Positions 43,348-54,133 of a stretch of 64,000 nucleotides of DNA are shown in pieces. Made by a program: the position numbers and the translations under genes. The notes beneath the pieces are model-generated. The model made no database searches and had not been told where the DNA came from. It saw only the letters and a list, made by a program, of their open reading frames with translations. The DNA comes from Staphylococcus sp. MI 10-1553 (GTDB lineage: Bacteria; Bacillota; Bacilli; Staphylococcales; Staphylococcaceae): positions 2,294,001-2,358,000 of the forward strand of contig NZ_CP048279.1 of the NCBI RefSeq assembly GCF_010365305.1, read 5' to 3'. Each line of letters begins with the position of its first letter. Position 1 is the stretch's first letter.

Positions 43348-43455
43348 TTTGAATCTCCTTTCAATAACATACACGTCCCAACGCCTCATTTTACTTTTTT
43401 AATTGGAATTTTTTTGCTGATCGTGCCCAGTTTTAAAACGACATCTCTTCAAAAT

Positions 43456-43487
43456 AAAAACAGCCCCCTATCTAAGAAGCTGCTTTA
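43456..43487 (-). terminator. Terminator of the FakB gene
   Basis: On the minus strand AAAGCAGC and GGCTGTTTT pair across a loop of about 13 nt, followed by T. Confidence 0.7.
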
Positions 43488-43501
43488 AATCAATTTTATT
43501 T

Positions 43502-44386
43502 TTAACGTTCAACATTGACCGAATCAGGGACATCGATATGACGGTTGACGACACCGATACCAAATCCACCTAATCCTAAATGCGATGCAATAACGGGCCC
43601 GAGTTCTGAAAAGACGATATTTTTATTCGGATAATTTTCTTTAAGACCTTTGTAAACCCCTTGAGACTCTTCTCTATCATCGCCACCAATGACCATAATC
43701 GTTGACTGTTCATATTGGTTCGATAATTCAACCGCTTTATCTTCAATTAACTTTAGTGCTCTCTTTTTCGTACGTACTTTTTCGTAAGGGACAATCAAAC
43801 CATCTTCAAATGTTAACACAGGCTTCATTTTTAATAAATTCCCAATCCACGCTTGGGCACCTGTAATACGACCACTTTTATGCAAGTTCTTCAAGTCATC
43901 TACAACTAAAAATGCCCCTACATGTTGAACCATATCGTCTAGATCTGACAATATCGCTTCGACATCTAACCCTTGTTCAATCAAGTCTAAAGCACGCAAT
44001 ACAAGTGATCCTTCAGGTAAACATGCAATTTTGGAATCAACTGGATGTACGCGAATCCCCTCTACCATTGTTGAAGCTTGCATCGCCGTTTGATATGCCC
44101 CGCTGATGCCACTTGAAAGATGCACAACAATGACATCTGTGTAACCTTCATCTCTATACGCTTCGTACGCACTGATCATTTCACCAATGGCAGGTTGGCT
44201 TGTTGTTGGAATAGATTTTGATGTTCTTAATATTTCATGAAATTCGTCTGCAAAGATTGAAATATTCTCTTTGTAGTTTTCACCGTTTTCTAACGTAATA
44301 CTTAACGGTACAGTACGAATATTATTTTTTTCTAATATATGTTGAGGGATATAGCTTGTTGAATCAGTCATGACAGCTATTTTCAT
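43502..44386 (-). CDS. fakB1: DegV-family fatty-acid binding protein (FakB)
   Basis: 294 residues from the ATG at 44386 (GAGGAGG 8 nt upstream). DegV motifs: TDSTSYIP near the N-terminus, TTSQPAIGE, and HLSSGISGAYQ, whose Ser residues hold the fatty-acid carboxylate. FakB binds exogenous fatty acids and presents them to kinase FakA for acyl phosphate synthesis. Whether this is FakB1 or FakB2 is an inference from genomic position beside comF and YigZ; the family assignment is firm. Confidence 0.85.
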   Translation of the reverse strand: MKIAVMTDSTSYIPQHILEKNNIRTVPLSITLENGENYKENISIFADEFHEILRTSKSIPTTSQPAIGEMISAYEAYRDEGYTDVIVVHLSSGISGAYQTAMQASTMVEGIRVHPVDSKIACLPEGSLVLRALDLIEQGLDVEAILSDLDDMVQHVGAFLVVDDLKNLHKSGRITGAQAWIGNLLKMKPVLTFEDGLIVPYEKVRTKKRALKLIEDKAVELSNQYEQSTIMVIGGDDREESQGVYKGLKENYPNKNIVFSELGPVIASHLGLGGFGIGVVNRHIDVPDSVNVER

Positions 44387-44683
44387 GTTTTCTTCCTCCT
44401 CTAAAGCAAACACTTAATTTTAATCACACATATGTGCAAAAACATTCATCATAGACGGTATTCTTTTTTGTATGAATGTATCTCGACAGTTTATTATATA
44501 ACAAAATGCATCAGGGAATGCTATTTTTTCAAGCTTTCTTTGTCATCGTGACATTCTTTATTTTCCCATATGCTTCTATCATACTATATTTTGCAAAGGC
44601 ATGTAGCATACTTTCACATCTTTAAGTTAAATTTAAATATAGTATAATGAGTTAAGCAATTATTACAATAAAGGGTGACCTGT

Positions 44684-45319
44684 ATGACAGATTCAGTAAT
44701 TACGATTAAAGATGAACACATTATAGAAAACGTCATTAGTAAATCTCGTTTCATTGCCCATATTAAACCGGTCCGTGATGAGGATGAGGCAAAAGCATTT
44801 ATTGAAACGAAGAAAAAGGAACATCGAGAAGCAACGCATAACTGTTCGGCTTATACGATTGGTGATACGATGCTCATTCAAAAAGCACATGATGATGGCG
44901 AACCGAGTGGCACGGCAGGTGTTCCAATGTTAGAAATGTTAAAAAAGTTGGATGTCCATGATGTCGCTGTTGTGGTTACGCGCTATTTCGGTGGTATTAA
45001 ACTCGGCACAGGTGGCCTCATACGTGCATATGGTGGTGCCGTACGCGATGTGATTCAAGATGTCGGTCGCGTTGCATTACGTCCGGCGATTCCTGTCCGT
45101 ATTTCGATGGCATATGATTTAACTGGAAAATTTGAATACGAACTCCAATCGACCACTTTTATACTTCGCGATACCGCATATACGGATCAAGTGACGTACC
45201 ATATTGATGTCCTTGAAGAAGAATATGAGGCATTCATTCAATTTGCAAATCAACATACCCAAGGTAAATATACTTTAGAAGCTGACCCAGTGATGCGCTT
45301 GCCGTTTGATATTGATTAA
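44684..45319 (+). CDS. YigZ/IMPACT family protein (UPF0029)
   Basis: 211 residues from the ATG at 44684 (AAGGGTG 6 nt upstream; the in-frame GTG at 44675 is part of that site). The N-domain has the family motif DDGEPSGTAGVPML and VVVTRYFGGIKLGTGGL; the C-domain is DUF1949-like. The role is unknown; a translation-related activity is proposed for eukaryotic IMPACT proteins. Confidence 0.9.
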   Translation: MTDSVITIKDEHIIENVISKSRFIAHIKPVRDEDEAKAFIETKKKEHREATHNCSAYTIGDTMLIQKAHDDGEPSGTAGVPMLEMLKKLDVHDVAVVVTRYFGGIKLGTGGLIRAYGGAVRDVIQDVGRVALRPAIPVRISMAYDLTGKFEYELQSTTFILRDTAYTDQVTYHIDVLEEEYEAFIQFANQHTQGKYTLEADPVMRLPFDID

Positions 45320-45424
45320 TTTTGTAACCTTGTACAACATTTCCTCTCGTGTACTTTCCATGTTGCACTCAAAGCTGCATACCGTATGAAAAAAGTATTG
45401 TTCGGTACTTTCAACAATTCAAAA

Positions 45425-45457
45425 ACTTATCCCCCATCATTACGATGAGGGATAAGT
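45425..45457. terminator. Bidirectional terminator between YigZ and tagO
   Basis: ACTTATCCC and GGGATAAGT form a stem extended by CATC/GATG, with A/T-rich flanks between the convergent genes. Confidence 0.8.
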
Positions 45458-45475
45458 GTTATCATGTTTCAATGT

Positions 45476-46534
45476 TTATTTTTTACTTCTTAATCGCTTT
45501 TGTTTCGCTATGAGATCAAGTAATGGTCGATAATCATCGTCTATTAAGCCAGTGAATTCAACAATCAATTCAATCGTAATGACAATGAGGATAATCATCA
45601 AAAAGACGCCCCACGGTTGTGAGAGGTATAAAATAATACTCACGACGCTAAACATAAACGCGATAGAATAGATTAAAATCACCGTTTGTCGATGCGTATA
45701 ACCGAGCTCTAATAACTTGTGATGTAAGTGAGATTTATCGGCTTGCATAATATGTTGACCTTTTTTAACACGGCGAATCATCGCAAAGAGTGTATCAATA
45801 AATGGCACTGCTAAAATAACAATTGGGAAAAATAAGGAAATAAACGTAATATTTTTAAAACCGAGTAGTGATACGAAACCGATAATAAAGCCAATACATA
45901 ACGCGCCACTATCTCCCAAAAAGATTTTAGCCGGATGAAAATTGAAAGCAAGAAATCCAACAAGTGAACCAATCAAAACACTACAAATCATAATAATAAA
46001 AATATTGCCTTGTAAAATCGCAATAAACGCAATCGTCACAAGCGCAATGACAGAAACGCCTGCTGCAAGTCCATCTAAGCCATCTATTAAGTTAATCGCA
46101 TTCGTAATGGCTACAATCCAAAAAATGGTAATTGGGATACTCAACCATCCAAAGTAAATAGTTGGTCCAATCGGAATGGAAATAAAATCGATAGTCACGC
46201 CGTACGACACAACGACTAATGCCGCCGCAATTTGACCTATTAATTTAAGTATAGGTTTTAAGTCGTATAAATCATCTATTAATCCAACAAAATACATAAC
46301 AATTGCACCAAGTAATAGCGGCTTGATTTCTCGTTCAATCGGATGTCCAAGCCAAATTCCTATTAAGAAAGATAATAATATTGCTGTACCCCCAAGCATC
46401 GAAATGGGTTTAGTATGTATTTTACGGAAGTTGGGTTTATCTACAATATCTAGCTTTTTAGAAACGGCTATTACTATTGGTGTAATTATTAAACTGACTA
46501 TCATCGAGACGCCAATGAGTGTTAAAGTATACAT
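45476..46534 (-). CDS. tagO: UDP-GlcNAc:undecaprenyl-phosphate GlcNAc-1-phosphate transferase TagO
   Basis: 352 residues with about ten transmembrane helices. Catalytic and metal motifs: GLIDDLYDL, NAINLIDGLDGLAAG and the cytosolic HLHHKLLELGYTHRQ. TagO links GlcNAc-1-phosphate to the lipid carrier, the first step of wall teichoic acid synthesis. GTGAACTG precedes the ATG, with TAGGTG as the binding site. It is followed by a terminator, so it is monocistronic. Confidence 0.95.
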   Translation of the reverse strand: MYTLTLIGVSMIVSLIITPIVIAVSKKLDIVDKPNFRKIHTKPISMLGGTAILLSFLIGIWLGHPIEREIKPLLLGAIVMYFVGLIDDLYDLKPILKLIGQIAAALVVVSYGVTIDFISIPIGPTIYFGWLSIPITIFWIVAITNAINLIDGLDGLAAGVSVIALVTIAFIAILQGNIFIIMICSVLIGSLVGFLAFNFHPAKIFLGDSGALCIGFIIGFVSLLGFKNITFISLFFPIVILAVPFIDTLFAMIRRVKKGQHIMQADKSHLHHKLLELGYTHRQTVILIYSIAFMFSVVSIILYLSQPWGVFLMIILIVITIELIVEFTGLIDDDYRPLLDLIAKQKRLRSKK

Positions 46535-46963
46535 CAGTTCACCTACATTACACGGAATTTTTCTTCATTCGTCGTTCAACAATGGCAAAAATCATTTGGA
46601 ACATTTGCTATCTCATTCATTCGCAATCAAACGACTTCAGCACATCAGTTAAATACAAGACAACACACAATACACGATTATACATTAATTATTTTTTATT
46701 ATGTCAGTGTTGCCAATATATATATTTTACATTAAATTAAAAGCACATTAAACCCATCAATTAAATTGAATGATGTATGTATGTTTCATTAAATAAAAGC
46801 GTTGATAAGGTTAAAATACACGTTTATTTTATCACATCTTAGGACTCAAGTTCCTATAAAAACATTTTCAATCGCATAAATCTTTACACGTTATAAAAAA
46901 TAATGACAAATTGTAACATTTCACATACAATAACTAATGGTAAAGAAAAGGAGTCGCTTAATT
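46535..46963. other. Intergenic region between tagO and gdpS
   Basis: Divergent promoters are expected here, but I see no clear operator. AT-rich with short TATG repeats near 46772. Plus-strand frames present are not protein-like. Confidence 0.45.
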
Positions 46964-48034
46964 ATGATTGAAGCTATTATTTATAATATTTCAGTAACGA
47001 TTGCTGGAATATATTTATTTCATCGTCTTCAATACGCTGAATCTCATGACTTTAGATTCTCAAAAAGTTATATTACCGTATTGATGACTATCGTTGGATT
47101 GTTACTTGCATTTCAACCTATTCCAATCGAAAACTATATGATTCAACTTTCTTTTGTCCCTTTACTCTTTTTAGGCCGATATACAAATTCATTTTACACA
47201 GTATTCGCAGCAGTCATTATCGCTTTGGTCGGTTACTTTGTATTATCGACTACATTAACTTATGCTGTGTCGTTGTTAGTCATTGCAGCTATTGTAAGTA
47301 CAATTGGACCATTTCTCAAGCAAAATCATGTTGTTGCGATCCAAATCTTAAATATTTTAAGCATTATTATTTTAGCCATTATTGCAATGATTATGCCGTC
47401 ATTTGATATCGTAGAAGTGCTCTATTTAATCCCTATTTCAATGATAGCAACATTAGTAACAGCCGTATTTTACGTAGACTTGCTTAGATTCTTCTCACTC
47501 ATTGAACGTTACGAGAATGAAGATACTGTTGATTACTTAACAGGTTTAGGCAATGTAAAAGAATTTGACCGTCATTTAAACGAGATGGCACGCGTAGCAG
47601 AAGATAAACAACAAAGCTTAGCGTTACTATTAATTGATATTGATGGTTTTAAAGATGTGAACGATACCTATACACATCATGCCGGTGATGCCGTATTAAA
47701 ACAAATGTCTCACCTTTTACAAAATTACGTGCCTAAAAATACACGTATTTTCCGAAACGGGGGCGAAGAGTTTTCGATCGTCTTACGTGATTGCTCTTTA
47801 GACGAATGTGTCAAACTTGCTGAAAGTATCCGTAAAGCTGTAGAAAAATCAAATTTCCATATGCCAGACAAAATTGTCATTAAACTCTCCGTTTCTATTG
47901 GCGTCGGTTACATGACGAGTGAAAGTCATAAATCACAACGCAAATTATTTAAAGATGCTGATGATATGTTACATGTCGCGAAAAACGAAGGGCGTAACCA
48001 AGTTATGTTCAACCCTATTATCAGCCCAAAATAA
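46964..48034 (+). CDS. gdpS: GGDEF-domain membrane protein GdpS
   Basis: 356 residues from the ATG at 46964 (AAAGGAG about 10 nt upstream). Six transmembrane segments in the first half (about 8-180) and a C-terminal GGDEF domain (about 195-350) with the active-site motif [13 protein letters not shown] in place of GGDEF, and [15 protein letters not shown]. GdpS is the only GGDEF protein of S. aureus and affects biofilm independently of c-di-GMP synthesis in reports. The terminator at 48041-48080 follows. Confidence 0.93.
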   Translation: MIEAIIYNISVTIAGIYLFHRLQYAESHDFRFSKSYITVLMTIVGLLLAFQPIPIENYMIQLSFVPLLFLGRYTNSFYTVFAAVIIALVGYFVLSTTLTYAVSLLVIAAIVSTIGPFLKQNHVVAIQILNILSIIILAIIAMIMPSFDIVEVLYLIPISMIATLVTAVFYVDLLRFFSLIERYENEDTVDYLTGLGNVKEFDRHLNEMARVAEDKQQSLALLLIDIDGFKDVNDTYTHHAGDAVLKQMSHLLQNYVPKNTRIFRNGGEEFSIVLRDCSLDECVKLAESIRKAVEKSNFHMPDKIVIKLSVSIGVGYMTSESHKSQRKLFKDADDMLHVAKNEGRNQVMFNPIISPK

Positions 48035-48040
48035 CATATT

Positions 48041-48080
48041 AAAGTCACCTTTCACTTATGTATAGAGAGGTGGCTTTTTT
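48041..48080 (+). terminator. Terminator of gdpS
   Basis: AAGTCACCT pairs with AGGTGGCTT around a 15-nt loop, followed by a T run. Confidence 0.75.
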
Positions 48081-48215
48081 ATATCTCACTCATTTCAGCA
48101 CTTAGTTTTTACTCAACAAAAAAGAAATTGGGATAACGTTCGCCAGTAGCCCTACAAAAAAACAAATGAATGAAATAAAGTTTAAGACCAATGCATTGAA
48201 GCAACATCCTAAAGA

Positions 48216-48330
48216 TTGCAAGAACGATTCGACGCCCCCGAAGGATTAAGACGCAGCGGAAAATCCAATTCGGCTTCTACCAGTGTATACTTCAATCAAG
48301 CCGAATTGAGTTGAGGCAAGTCCTTGGGAA
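48216..48330. repeat. Dispersed structured intergenic repeat, copy B
   Basis: The stem CAATTCGGCTT (48266-48276) pairs with AAGCCGAATTG (48298-48308). Copy A (29930-30140) carries A-T where this copy has G-C at the same pair. Confidence 0.65.
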
Positions 48331-48525
48331 AGAAAGAATCCATTCTACAATCTTAATTTTCAGATACGCGTACCATATTTAAATAGAATTTCATCCCCCA
48401 CTTCATTTTCATTCATTTGCCAAATCACCATTTTAAAACTTTCATAAAAACTAAGTATTAACTATTGCAAGTGGTATTATTCCCATGTAGACTGACTATT
48501 GATTGAGATGAAAGGAGACACAGCC

Positions 48526-49278
48526 ATGGCAGAAGCACTCACGATTATTGATGAAAACAAAGTCATTGATGTCGTCCTACTTGCTGGTAAGGTTTTGTTG
48601 GAAAGTGGCGCAGAAACATATCGTGTAGAAGATACAATGGGCCGTATTGCAGCGAGCTTTGGTCTAGAAGATACATACGCCTTTGTAACATCAACAGCGA
48701 TTATTTTTTCACTGAATGACCGAACGAATACACGTCTTGTTCGTGTACGTGAACGGACGACAGACTTAGAAAAAATTGCACTCGCCAACAATATTTCAAG
48801 AAAGATTTCGCGTAATGCGTTAACGTTAGACGAAGCAAAAGCGGAACTGATTCACTTAGAGCACGCTTCATTACAATATTCATTTATCATTAAGTTTTTA
48901 GCTGCATCTATCGCATGTGGTTTCTTTTTATTTATGTTCGGCGGTGTTCGACATGATTTTATTTATGCCGTTATTGCAGGAGGCGCTGCATTTTTAACAT
49001 TCGACTTAGTCCAACGCTTTATTCAAATTAAATTTTTCTCAGAATTCATTAGTGCAACAGTTGTAATTGCAGTGGCCGCTTTTTTCACTAAAAATGGATG
49101 GGCTATCAATCAGGATATTATTACCATTGCTGGCGTCATGCCACTAGTACCAGGAATTTTAATTACAAATGCCATTCGTGATTTAATGGCTGGTGAACTT
49201 TTAGCAGGCATGTCACGTGGTGTAGAAGCTGCCCTCACTGCATTTGCGATTGGGGCCGGCGTTGCGATTGTATTACTT
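48526..49278 (+). CDS. ThrE-type threonine/serine exporter, N-terminal subunit (DUF1212)
   Basis: About 250 residues from the ATG at 48526 (AAAGGAG 8 nt upstream); the end is the stop before the next gene at about 49287. It has the DUF1212 motif LLAGKVLLESGAETYRVEDTM near the N-terminus and five hydrophobic helices in the C-terminal half, with the conserved LVPGILITNAIRDLMAGEL. Together with the next gene it forms the two-part ThrE family exporter. The substrate is inferred from the family. Confidence 0.85.
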
Positions 49279-49302
49279 ATTTTCTAGAAAGGTGTGAGGA
49301 CA

Positions 49303-49806
49303 TTGACTTATATTTTTTATTATATTGCACAGTTTCTAATCAGCTTTGTTTCAACGATGTTATTTTCAATCATTTTCAATGCGCCAAAACGCCTTTTACT
49401 CGCATCAGGCTTTGTAGGTGCCATGGGTTGGTCCATTTATAAATTTACAGTCGATATGAACTATGGGATTGTCATGGCTGCTTTTTTAGGAAGTTTTATC
49501 CTTGCGATTATGAGTCATACGATGAGCCGTCGTTATAAGCGCCCTGTCATTATTTTCATTGTGCCAGGTATCATTCCATTAGTGCCTGGTGGTGCAGCAT
49601 ATGAAGCAACCCGTTTACTCGTAACAAATGCTTATACGCCTGCAGTGAATCAATTTTTAGAAGTGACTTTAACATCAGGTGCCATCGCATTCGGTATTCT
49701 TTGTGCCGAAATCTTCTACTACATCTATACACGACTTAAACATGCTTATGGTAAACTTAAAGGAAAGCATTATCGTAAAGGATACCATATGAACAACCGT
49801 ATCTAA
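49303..49806 (+). CDS. ThrE-type threonine/serine exporter, C-terminal subunit (DUF3815)
   Basis: 167 residues from a TTG at 49303; an in-frame GTG at 49294 is an alternative, being only about 8 nt after the preceding stop. Four to five hydrophobic helices and the motif VPGIIPLVPGGAAYEATRLL are present, typical of the second ThrE half. It follows the first subunit with almost no gap, so the two form one operon, followed by pepT. Confidence 0.8.
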   Translation: MTYIFYYIAQFLISFVSTMLFSIIFNAPKRLLLASGFVGAMGWSIYKFTVDMNYGIVMAAFLGSFILAIMSHTMSRRYKRPVIIFIVPGIIPLVPGGAAYEATRLLVTNAYTPAVNQFLEVTLTSGAIAFGILCAEIFYYIYTRLKHAYGKLKGKHYRKGYHMNNRI

Positions 49807-49831
49807 GTAGATAAAAAAAGGAGCGTTAAGT

Positions 49832-51055
49832 ATGAAAGAACAAATTATCGAAAGACTCTCACGTTACGTTAAAATCAATACACAATCTAATCCGAATAGC
49901 GAGACAACCCCTTCTACTGAGCGTCAATGGGATTTACTTCATCTTTTAGAAAGTGAATTAAAAGCGATGGGCCTCGATACCGATTTAGATCATCACGGTT
50001 ACCTATTTGCCACATTAGAAGCGAATATTGAAACAGATGCACCTACGATCGGATTTTTAGCGCATGTGGATACGTCACCTGATTTCAACGCCGCAAATGT
50101 AAACCCACAAATGATAGACAATTATGACGGCGGCGTCATCACTTTAGGTACTTCTGGCCGTGAAATCAATCCCGAAGTCTTTCCAGATATCCTTAAAGTC
50201 AAAGGGCATACATTAATGACAACAGACGGAACTTCACTACTTGGTGCCGATGATAAAGCAGGTGTAGTCGAAATTATGGAAGCACTCCAATATTTGATTG
50301 CACATCCAGAAATTAAACATGGTCGTATTCGTGTCGGCTTTACCCCTGATGAAGAAATTGGTCGTGGTCCTCACAAATTCGACGTTGAACGTTTTGATGC
50401 GGATTTTGCCTATACAATGGATGGCAGTCAGTTAGGTGAATTACAATTTGAAAGTTTTAACGCGGCAGAAGCTAAAATTACGTTTGAGGGTGTGAATGTT
50501 CACCCAGGTTCTGCTAAAGATAAAATGGTCAACGCGCTAAATTTAGCTAATACGTTTCATCAAGCGTTACCTGCCAATGAAGTTCCAGAGCACACGGAAG
50601 GTTACGAAGGTTTCTTCCACCTCATGGAAATGAATGGTAACGTTGAAAAAGCGACTGCACAGTATATCATTCGTGATCATGACAGCACTTCTTTTGAAAA
50701 TCGAAAGCAACAACTCATTGCGATTCAAAAAGAGATGAATGCACGTTATTATTATGATCCTGTTCATCTCGTGATCAATGACCAATATCGAAACATGGCA
50801 GAAAAAATTACGCCGCTTCAACATATTATCGACATTCCAAAAGCGGTTTATGCTGAACTTAATATCACACCGAATACTGAACCTATTCGTGGCGGTACAG
50901 ATGGTTCCCAACTTTCCTTTATGGGCCTACCGACACCGAATTTATTTACAGGCTGTGATAACTTCCACGGTCCTTACGAATATGCTTCTATCGATGTCAT
51001 GGCACAAGCCGTACAAGTCATCTTAGGCATCGTACAAAAAGTAACTGAAAAATAA
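49832..51055 (+). CDS. pepT: Peptidase T (tripeptide aminopeptidase)
   Basis: 407 residues, M20B family. Zinc site motifs: HVDTSPD (His and Asp), LLGADDKAG (Asp), [13 protein letters not shown] (Glu), and [18 protein letters not shown] near the C-terminus. It releases the N-terminal residue from tripeptides in the cytoplasm. AAAGGAG is 8 nt before the ATG. The first gene after the ThrE pair, 25 bp apart. Confidence 0.95.
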   Translation: MKEQIIERLSRYVKINTQSNPNSETTPSTERQWDLLHLLESELKAMGLDTDLDHHGYLFATLEANIETDAPTIGFLAHVDTSPDFNAANVNPQMIDNYDGGVITLGTSGREINPEVFPDILKVKGHTLMTTDGTSLLGADDKAGVVEIMEALQYLIAHPEIKHGRIRVGFTPDEEIGRGPHKFDVERFDADFAYTMDGSQLGELQFESFNAAEAKITFEGVNVHPGSAKDKMVNALNLANTFHQALPANEVPEHTEGYEGFFHLMEMNGNVEKATAQYIIRDHDSTSFENRKQQLIAIQKEMNARYYYDPVHLVINDQYRNMAEKITPLQHIIDIPKAVYAELNITPNTEPIRGGTDGSQLSFMGLPTPNLFTGCDNFHGPYEYASIDVMAQAVQVILGIVQKVTEK

Positions 51056-51124
51056 GCCTTATAAAAAGAGAGCGGTATAGTGGGGTTTGATGATTATAAT
51101 ATCATCAATGCCTCTTAAACGATC

Positions 51125-51158
51125 AAGAGACTGGAAAACTTAACATTCCCAGTCTCTT
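51125..51158. terminator. Terminator between pepT and glycerate kinase
   Basis: AAGAGACTGG pairs with CCAGTCTCTTT, with T and A runs, between the convergent genes. Confidence 0.8.
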
Positions 51159-51173
51159 TCCATGTATTTCTTA

Positions 51174-52289
51174 TTAATTAAACGATGTACGCAACAATCG
51201 AATGGCTTGTACGGCATAATTTCTTAACTGTATCCCCATTTTGAAATCAATGAATGTTTTGGGCATCTCTATAAACGTGTTGAACATGCCTGTCACACCT
51301 AGTGCTTCGAATCGTTCGAATTTATCCGCTGTACCACATAGTGCGATGGCTAGCTTATCATATTGTTGGCATAGTTCAGCAATTCTTAATGAAGACGTTT
51401 CAATCATTTCGTCTTGTTCATCAATACCTTCACCAAATACAACTAAGTCCGCTTGTTTCACTAATGCATTCAAACCTGTAATTTGATCAACTAATTCGTG
51501 ACTCGTATGAATTTCCGCTTTAAATAATGCATGCAACGTTGCCGCAATACCGCCACCCGCACCGCCTCTTTCAACCGTACCTAGCACGATATGATGCTGA
51601 TGTTTAAACAATTCACTCCAATACCAAAGTAAATTATCAATAATCACCGCTTCTTCTCGGTCGATTTGAAGATTTGGATATGTTTTCATGACTGCACTCT
51701 GTTTTCCGTATAACTTACTCTCAAAATCTGTCACAATCTGAATACGGCACTGCTTCAAACCTTCATGCAACCCTTCGAGATCAATACGACGTACATGTTT
51801 GATTTGGCCGCCACCTTTTGTCATGTCAACGATTCGACCTTCATCATCATAAAACTGTGCACCTAAAGCTTGTAACATTCCTGCGCCACCATCAAATGTA
51901 TCCATAGCACCTACTGAAATAATCATATGTTGCGCGTTTTTATCTAAAGCATGACGCATCACTTCGCCTAAACCAAAGCTTGTCTGTTGCACAAGTGGTA
52001 ACGTCCCTTTTAAAAACTGCCCTGCTTCTATAACGGTAATGCCGTCATCTGTTTGACCATACGTTGCGTCTACAGCATGCATCGCCGCATCATGTACTGG
52101 AATTTGATATTGTGTACCAGATTTCCATAAAAAAATGGCATTTAATAATTCTCGTCTCCCATTAAATAGTGGGACTTGTACAATATCTACATCCTCGATT
52201 TGACTCGCCACACCTTCTTCTACATAGCGATTCGCGTCATAACTTGAAATAATGTGATTAAATTCATCCATAGCTACTAATATTTTCAT
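51174..52289 (-). CDS. glxK: Glycerate kinase (GlxK/GarK type)
   Basis: 371 residues. Family motifs: ISVGAMDTFDGGAGMLQALG, MTKGGGQI, GGAGGGIAATLHALF and VFGEGIDEQ. It phosphorylates glycerate to 2- or 3-phosphoglycerate, feeding the lower glycolysis encoded at 8.6-14.7 kb; the positional specificity is not given by sequence. GAGGGTG precedes the ATG. It is monocistronic. Confidence 0.92.
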   Translation of the reverse strand: MKILVAMDEFNHIISSYDANRYVEEGVASQIEDVDIVQVPLFNGRRELLNAIFLWKSGTQYQIPVHDAAMHAVDATYGQTDDGITVIEAGQFLKGTLPLVQQTSFGLGEVMRHALDKNAQHMIISVGAMDTFDGGAGMLQALGAQFYDDEGRIVDMTKGGGQIKHVRRIDLEGLHEGLKQCRIQIVTDFESKLYGKQSAVMKTYPNLQIDREEAVIIDNLLWYWSELFKHQHHIVLGTVERGGAGGGIAATLHALFKAEIHTSHELVDQITGLNALVKQADLVVFGEGIDEQDEMIETSSLRIAELCQQYDKLAIALCGTADKFERFEALGVTGMFNTFIEMPKTFIDFKMGIQLRNYAVQAIRLLRTSFN

Positions 52290-52644
52290 GTGGTCACCCT
52301 CTTATCTCTCAAATATTTATGTTCAACATCTCGTGTGATTTGTCATATGCCTTAATGATTTGATATCTGTTTATAACTTCCAAACTCATTATTCTATATT
52401 ATAGCCTTGACCTTCAAAAGTGTACAAATGAACCGAACAACTCATTTAAACCTCTTAACTCAATTCTCACGGTGATACGCACGCATCACGCTCATGTCAC
52501 TTATCAAAATAAAAAGCAACACATCATAGTTTATCACGTGTGTTGCTTTCATATATTTTCAAATATTTCTTGCTTACGCTTTTCAGGGTCTATCGATCAT
52601 GACAGATCATCACATCGATTCAACCATTATCAATCAATGCCAGC
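52290..52644. other. Intergenic region
   Basis: No gene seen. It contains the brxC terminator at 52511-52550; open frames on the plus strand are overlapping artefacts. Confidence 0.5.
52511..52550 (-). terminator. Terminator downstream of brxC
   Basis: AAAGCAACAC and GTGTTGCTTT form a 10-bp stem with a loop of about 17 nt and A/T runs. Confidence 0.75.
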
Positions 52645-52965
52645 CTATTCCTCAGCTTTCGCAAGTTCAGAGACATTCACATTTTTATGACTGTCGTGCC
52701 ACTTTACCTCACCGTTTACGAAATAAAGCGCTTGAGGTGATTCATGTTGGACACCTGTCTTTTCAGCAATATAATCCGATAATTCACGTGCTTCTTGAAC
52801 AACTACATAGTAACCATCCATATCACGTTCATATAAAAATTTATTAAATTGGTCGAACGCGTTTTCCGAAATCGGACAAGTATTGCTATGTTTTAAAATA
52901 AATATATATGGATTCTCTTCAATCATTTGTTCGAATTGGTCAATCGAAGTTAGCTTAATCGCCAT
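52645..52965 (-). CDS. brxC: Bacilliredoxin BrxC (YtxJ, monothiol)
   Basis: 106 residues from the ATG at 52965 (AGAGGTG 6 nt upstream). It has a thioredoxin-like fold with a single active-site Cys in the motif NTCPIS (about 30-35), with no second Cys. YtxJ-type proteins remove bacillithiol from mixed disulphides, and FosB (remnant in this window) uses the same thiol. It is not in an obvious operon. Confidence 0.88.
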   Translation of the reverse strand: MAIKLTSIDQFEQMIEENPYIFILKHSNTCPISENAFDQFNKFLYERDMDGYYVVVQEARELSDYIAEKTGVQHESPQALYFVNGEVKWHDSHKNVNVSELAKAEE

Positions 52966-53129
52966 TCTCTTCACCTCTAAGTAGATTTTCTGTTTGTCTT
53001 TTATCTAAAATAACTAAGTACTTTTCTCAATGTTTACCATTATACACACATAATATAGGCTTGTTAACCTTTAATTTTTAAACTACTGCTCATCTACCGA
53101 AACACCCAATATTAACCAAAGTGATTCCG

Positions 53130-54023
53130 TTAACTTGAATTCAACTGATCACGCTGATTTTCGTACGGTGCGTTGTAGCTATCTAAATCTTTAGCTTTCG
53201 TAATGAGTTTACGGATATTCGCCTGAGCCAATTTTTGATTATATTCAATCGTTTTGAGACGTTCTTGATAATAGCGCTCAAGACTGTAATACATTTGAAC
53301 TGCATTTTGTCGTGCGCGGTTCGTCATCTCATCTCGTAATTGCATTTCATTTAAATCTTTAATCTGTGTTTGAACTAACGGAATCACTTCTTCTTGAATC
53401 GCCTGCATTTGTGCCTTCCCATCTTTTTCACGGATAGAAGTCTCTGCTTTATCTTTTATGTGCCGATTATTTTCATCGAGTCGTGCTTCTAATTTTGTGC
53501 TATCTTCTATGCCTTGCGACGTTTGTTTCGCACTGCTTATTTGTGTCTCTACACGACTGCGATACTTTTCAAATTGTTGTGTGAAATCAAGTATGTTTTC
53601 ATTCGCACGTATTGAATTTTGGCAGAGTACGATAAACTGCTCCAATTTTTCAATTACTTTTTCTTTACCCTTTATTCCCTCTAAATATGTAGACTTCAAC
53701 GCTTTCAAATCTTTATTTTGTTCAGTAAGTGCTTTGGCCTCTTGATGATACGCTTTCATCTCTGGCTTTAATTTATCGTCAATTTGCTTTTTAAGTTGAT
53801 CAAACGCTTGCTTGTTCGCATCTGTCGTATCTGTTTGACTCAAATCATAAAGTTGGTTTAAATTCATTTGTTCCAATGTTTGATTCACAATGCGTTCTTT
53901 TTCTGCGACAGTCTTCATTTGTTGATCGAATGCATGCATCTGCTTTTGAGATGATGCCATACATGCGGTAAGACTGCCAATCATCAGGAAACTTAAAATG
54001 ATCATTTTTATCCATTTTTTCAT
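53130..54023 (-). CDS. YkyA-type putative cell-wall binding lipoprotein
   Basis: 297 residues. The lipobox LTAC (about 18-21) follows a KKWIKM signal, so Lgt (27.6-28.4 kb) should acylate Cys21. The mature part is a long alpha-helical, Gln/Lys/Glu-rich coiled coil without catalytic motifs. It resembles the family known from Bacillus YkyA, which is predicted to bind the wall. GAGGTG is 5 nt before the ATG. Function unknown. Confidence 0.85.
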   Translation of the reverse strand: MKKWIKMIILSFLMIGSLTACMASSQKQMHAFDQQMKTVAEKERIVNQTLEQMNLNQLYDLSQTDTTDANKQAFDQLKKQIDDKLKPEMKAYHQEAKALTEQNKDLKALKSTYLEGIKGKEKVIEKLEQFIVLCQNSIRANENILDFTQQFEKYRSRVETQISSAKQTSQGIEDSTKLEARLDENNRHIKDKAETSIREKDGKAQMQAIQEEVIPLVQTQIKDLNEMQLRDEMTNRARQNAVQMYYSLERYYQERLKTIEYNQKLAQANIRKLITKAKDLDSYNAPYENQRDQLNSS

Positions 54024-54133
54024 CGCTGCACCTCTTATTCAATTCGTATTATACATAAACGTATTTAACTTGAAAATAATATATGATATAGTAATGCAGA
54101 ATTACGCAAAAGGACACTCAAGGAGGCCTTCAT

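Larger units (their letters stand above)
48035..48525. other. Intergenic region after gdpS
   Basis: Holds the gdpS terminator and copy B of the dispersed repeat. I see no gene; the exporter at 48526 starts at its right end. Confidence 0.5.

Noticed and set aside
52472..52847. Two overlapping plus-strand open frames
   Set aside because: They are reverse-strand shadows of brxC and its downstream terminator.
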